Below are positions 29,850 to 32,609 of a DNA stretch of 32,609 bases, piece after piece. The position numbers were made by a program, and so were the translations under genes. Every line of letters begins with the position of its first letter. The first letter of the stretch is position 1. Source of the stretch: Pseudomonadota bacterium (lineage in GTDB: Bacteria; Pseudomonadota; Gammaproteobacteria; Steroidobacterales; Steroidobacteraceae); assembly GCA_021787615.1 (NCBI GenBank), contig JAJYLP010000040.1, forward strand, positions 1-32,609. Direction: 5' to 3'. The notes beneath the pieces were generated by a model. That model saw only the letters and a program-made list of their open reading frames with translations, did no database searches and was not told the DNA's origin.

Positions 29850-31163
29850 TCACGGTGTGACCTTCGGCGCATCCTGCGCACCCGTCGCTGCGTGGTGCGC
29901 AGCCGCGCTGAGTGTGCCGGCGGCCATGTTCGTCGCCAGGCCCTGCGGGCCGGCGGCGATGAACGCCCCCTTGAGCTCGGCCGGCACCGGCTCGCTGCGC
30001 CGCTTGCGCCACAAGTCAAACAGCGTGAGCAGCGCCGCGAGTCCGGCCAGCGCCCCGAAGTACGCGCCCGTGCCGAAGTGGGCGATGAGAGTGCCGAGCA
30101 GCACGGGACTCACCGCGGCGCCGATGCCGTTCAGGCGCAGCAGCGCGCTGCTCGCTTCGACCATCTGCGCCGGCTCGAGCTGGTCGTTTACGTGCGACAC
30201 GCCGAGCGAGTACAGCGTGAAGGACATGGCGCTGAACAGTCCGGCGAGCAGGTAAAACAACACGTGCGGCATTGCCGGGAACATCACCAGAGCGCCGGCG
30301 CCGGCCGTCGCGATCACGCAGGCGCCGGCAATCACCGTGCGCCGGTCCATGCGATCGGAGAGCATGCCGGCCGGGAACTGCCCGAGCACTGCCGCGAGAA
30401 TGCTGATGCCCATGAAGGTGGCCACGCCGGCGGTACCGAGGCCGCTGCGCTGCGCGTAGAGCGGGCCCATGGAGTAGACGCTCGAGGTGATCATGCCGCC
30501 CACCGTCACCGCCACCACTCCGAGCGGAGAGTCGCGGTACAGATCCCGGTAGCTCACCTTGCGCGGCAGCGCGATCTCCGGCGCACGGTGCGCGGCGAGC
30601 AGGATCGGCACCATGGCAAGCGAGATCATCACGGCCGCGAGCATGAAGGGTCGGTCGGTGTTGGGATTGGCGGGAATGAGCAAAAACTGCGCGCAGCCGA
30701 GCCCGACGTAGAGCACGACCATGTAGATCGCGAGCAACGCGCCGCGCGTGGCGCGGCTCGAGCGGTCGTTCAGCCAGCTCTCGGCTACGACGTACAGTCC
30801 GGCGAAGCACAGGCCTGACACCCCGCGCAGCAGCCCCCAGGTGAGCGGATCGACGAACAGGCCCTGGATCAGCACCGACGCCGAGGCCATCGCCGCCATG
30901 GCGGCGAACACGCGGATGTGCCCGACACGGCGTACCAAGCGGGGCGCGGCCGCCGTGCCGAGCAGGTACCCCAGGTAATAGCAGGACATCACCACGCCGG
31001 TCACTGGCGCGCTGAATCCCTCGAGCGCGGCGCGCAGGCTGATCTCGGTGCTGGTCAGCCCCGCGCCGAGCATGAGAATCCCCATGCCGAGCAACAGCTT
31101 CCAGGTGGCTGCCAGAGCCGAGGTCGGAGCAGTGGTGGCGGCAGGGCCGCTGTCGGGAGTCAT
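29850..31163 (-). CDS. MFS transporter (YcaD/UMF-like)
   Basis: A 437-residue, twelve-helix major facilitator. The first helix region reads LLLGMGILMLGAGLTSTEIS, then SCYYLGYLLGTAAAPRLVRR with VGHIRVFAAM, and LYVVAESWLNDRSSRATRGA. The E-S-W-L-N-D/x-R segment after TM4 is typical of the YcaD group. TM8-9 has GQFPAGMLSDRMDRRTVIAG, a second motif A. The substrate is unknown. A charged 40-residue C-terminal tail follows the last helix. ATG 31163 gives MTPDSGPAA; an upstream start at 31265 adds an Arg-rich 34 residues and cannot be excluded. Confidence 0.82.
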   Translation of the reverse strand: MTPDSGPAATTAPTSALAATWKLLLGMGILMLGAGLTSTEISLRAALEGFSAPVTGVVMSCYYLGYLLGTAAAPRLVRRVGHIRVFAAMAAMASASVLIQGLFVDPLTWGLLRGVSGLCFAGLYVVAESWLNDRSSRATRGALLAIYMVVLYVGLGCAQFLLIPANPNTDRPFMLAAVMISLAMVPILLAAHRAPEIALPRKVSYRDLYRDSPLGVVAVTVGGMITSSVYSMGPLYAQRSGLGTAGVATFMGISILAAVLGQFPAGMLSDRMDRRTVIAGACVIATAGAGALVMFPAMPHVLFYLLAGLFSAMSFTLYSLGVSHVNDQLEPAQMVEASSALLRLNGIGAAVSPVLLGTLIAHFGTGAYFGALAGLAALLTLFDLWRKRRSEPVPAELKGAFIAAGPQGLATNMAAGTLSAAAHHAATGAQDAPKVTP

Positions 31164-31310
31164 TCCCACGGTTGGAACGTCGTTTGATGAAGTCCGGCTG
31201 ATTGCGCGGCTCGCCGCCCGGGCGCTTGCGATTCCCCGGCGCACTGTCGCGCGCAGAGCGGTCATGGTAGCGCGCTGTGGCCGGGCGGCAAAGCCGCCGC
31301 GCGCGCCGCT

Positions 31311-31904
31311 TCAAGTCCGCGCCAGCAGGTGGCGCAGATCGGCCGCGAGCACCGAGGCGGGCGCGCCTGTCTGCGCCAGGAGTCGGGCCCGGCCGTGGCG
31401 GCCGAAGATGAACACCGCGCTGCTGTGATCGACCTCGTAGGCGCCGCTCGCGTCGGGTTTTTCGTAGTGGTATGAGACGCGGTAGCGCTTGATCATGTCG
31501 GTGAGCTGCGCATCGGTGCCGCGCAGCCCGACGAACTGCGGCCCGAAATCGCTCACATACCGCTTGAGCACCGGCTCGGTGTCGCGTCGCGGGTCCACGG
31601 TCACGAACAGCACACGCACCCCCTTGCCCTGCGCGCCAAGCTGCTCGATCGCATCGGCGAGCGTGGCGAGGGTGATCGGGCAGGCGTCAAGACAGTGTGT
31701 GTAGCCGAAATAAAGCATTACGACATCGCCCCGGTAGCTCGCGGCGCTGACGGGCACGCCGTCCTGGTCGGTCATGTGGAACTCGAGCGGCGCGACCAGG
31801 CCGGAGACGTCGGTCATGTGGTGCCCCAGCTGTCGCGGTGTGCAGCCGCACAGTGCCAGACCCAGCGCTAGGGCGAGGGCGCGCGCCGCGCGGCGGGCGT
31901 TCAT
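31311..31904 (-). CDS. SCO1/SenC copper chaperone lipoprotein
   Basis: A 197-residue lipoprotein. The N-terminus has a lipobox (LALALGLALCGCTPRQ, modified Cys probably Cys21). The thioredoxin-like domain carries the copper ligands Cys71 and Cys75 (YTHCLDACPITL) and His160 (YEVDHSSAVFIF). SCO proteins deliver or reduce copper for the CuA site of cytochrome c oxidase in the periplasm. The ATG (31902-31904) overlaps the CtaG-like gene's TGA (ATGA), so the two are translated together. Length and spacing of the CxxxC and distal His fit the family. It is followed by a 147-base gap before the MFS gene, with no recognisable site. Confidence 0.94.
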   Translation of the reverse strand: MNARRAARALALALGLALCGCTPRQLGHHMTDVSGLVAPLEFHMTDQDGVPVSAASYRGDVVMLYFGYTHCLDACPITLATLADAIEQLGAQGKGVRVLFVTVDPRRDTEPVLKRYVSDFGPQFVGLRGTDAQLTDMIKRYRVSYHYEKPDASGAYEVDHSSAVFIFGRHGRARLLAQTGAPASVLAADLRHLLART

Positions 31905-32609
31905 GCCGCCGCTCCGGCCGATGCGCCGGCCGCGGCACTCGCTTGGGCGCAAGCCTCGCGCGCGGGCGCCCGGCGGTCTTCGGCCTGGACGTGATGCAGC
32001 ACGACGATGGCCCCGACTGCGGACATCATCGCCGCGCGGATCCAGGTGAGCAGACCGCCGAGTTGCTGCTCGAGCATCGGGCTGATGGCCCACGCCCGTC
32101 CGCATATCGCGTAAATGCTGCAGGGCGGTTTGGAGGTGAGCGCAATGTACGCCCCGAACACGATCTGCGGCAGCGCCACGGCGGTGAGAACGATGCACCT
32201 CGGGCCGTAGCGCAGCGCCGCCGCGCCCTGCGTTTCGCGCGGCGCGAGCATCAGCCACCAGAAGAGGATGCCGTCGATGAGCATGCTCCAGTTCATCAGC
32301 AGATAGCGCCGCTGATCGAGCATCGCGGTGAAGTGGATGGACGGGATCAGCCAGAAGCATATGAGACCGGCGAAGATCACCGGGGCGATGAGCGGATGCT
32401 GCAGCGCTCGCCACAGCCGCCCGATCGGGCCGCTCACCCAGGGCTTGCTGAGGACCGGCCAGGCCGGCCCGGGCATGCCGGCGCGCAGCACCGGCACGGG
32501 CGCCGAGAGCACGAGCAGGGTCGGGCCGATATGATGCAGGATCAGATGCTGCAGGCGATGGATCCAGAACATGTGCTGCGCGAGAAAATCGAAGTAGGTC
32601 TGCATCACG
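31901..32609 (-). CDS. CtaG (caa3-type) cytochrome c oxidase assembly protein, 5' end outside window
   Basis: At least 236 residues of a polytopic membrane protein (about six helices). The visible start, YFDFLAQHMFWIHRLQHLIL followed by HHIGPTLLVLSAPV, is the conserved first helix of PF09678 (CtaG_caa3), with the histidines thought to handle copper. Later segments YLLMNWSMLIDGILFWWLML and LTAVALPQIVFGAYIA match the family core. An Ala-rich C-terminal tail follows. The frame is open to the window edge (GTG-ATG at 32608-32603), so the true start may lie beyond it. With the coupled SCO1 gene it forms a cytochrome oxidase maturation pair; the oxidase genes are probably upstream, outside the window. 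Confidence 0.88.
   Translation of the reverse strand, partial: VMQTYFDFLAQHMFWIHRLQHLILHHIGPTLLVLSAPVPVLRAGMPGPAWPVLSKPWVSGPIGRLWRALQHPLIAPVIFAGLICFWLIPSIHFTAMLDQRRYLLMNWSMLIDGILFWWLMLAPRETQGAAALRYGPRCIVLTAVALPQIVFGAYIALTSKPPCSIYAICGRAWAISPMLEQQLGGLLTWIRAAMMSAVGAIVVLHHVQAEDRRAPAREACAQASAAAGASAGAAA

Overview
The window is a GC-rich (roughly 70% by eye), densely packed chromosomal segment with housekeeping and catabolic genes and almost no mobile DNA. Outer-membrane lipoproteins, a PBP1b-type murein synthase, QueD, SCO1/CtaG and a fused aspartate kinase/diaminopimelate decarboxylase (a LysAC fusion known from Xanthomonas relatives) point to a gammaproteobacterium, probably of the Xanthomonadales/Nevskiales/Steroidobacter side. 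This placement is inference; there is no rRNA gene here. No tRNA, CRISPR array, insertion sequence or prophage was found.

Layout. 1-5.7 kb: the 3' end of an M61 peptidase ending in a strong hairpin, a DUF190 protein, a YajR-like MFS carrier, then an unusual NRAMP-family metal transporter preceded by a 355-bp leader, and a chalcone-isomerase-like secreted protein. 5.7-10.3 kb: QueD, a LytS-type sensor kinase, a Spinster-like MFS carrier, ferredoxin-NADP reductase and an HSDL2-like short-chain dehydrogenase. 10.4-11.1 kb: a Phd-type antitoxin with three tandem operator-like repeats and a decayed PIN toxin. 11.2-16.8 kb: a leucine/isovalerate unit: FadR-type regulator and isovaleryl-CoA dehydrogenase on the minus strand, facing both subunits of methylcrotonyl-CoA carboxylase across a 50-bp divergent promoter with a perfect GntR-type operator.

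16.8-21.4 kb: a glycine-zipper envelope protein, 3-methyladenine glycosylase, a LysM L,D-transpeptidase, a FixJ-type regulator, a DksA/TraR-like protein coupled to a SAM hydroxide adenosyltransferase, and a small PA3496-like protein. 21.5-27 kb: the LysAC fusion, PBP1b and a TPR lipoprotein form an overlapping run linking diaminopimelate supply to murein polymerisation. 27-32.6 kb: exonuclease III, DUF2147, a small 2-3 TM protein, an isoprenylcysteine-methyltransferase-like protein, a [2Fe-2S] ferredoxin, an MFS carrier and SCO1-CtaG for cytochrome oxidase assembly.

The strongest candidate for something undescribed is the NRAMP leader. It has a sigma70-like promoter, a 12-codon mini-ORF whose product begins Met-Asp-Pro-Ser-Pro (compare MgtL, Met-Glu-Pro-Asp-Pro), a helix that pairs across the mini-ORF start codon, a stop codon in a hairpin loop, and several strong hairpins before the transporter's ribosome binding site. 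The transporter itself has lost the Asn, Met and His of the canonical NRAMP metal site. All of this was read by eye; no search or folding program was run.
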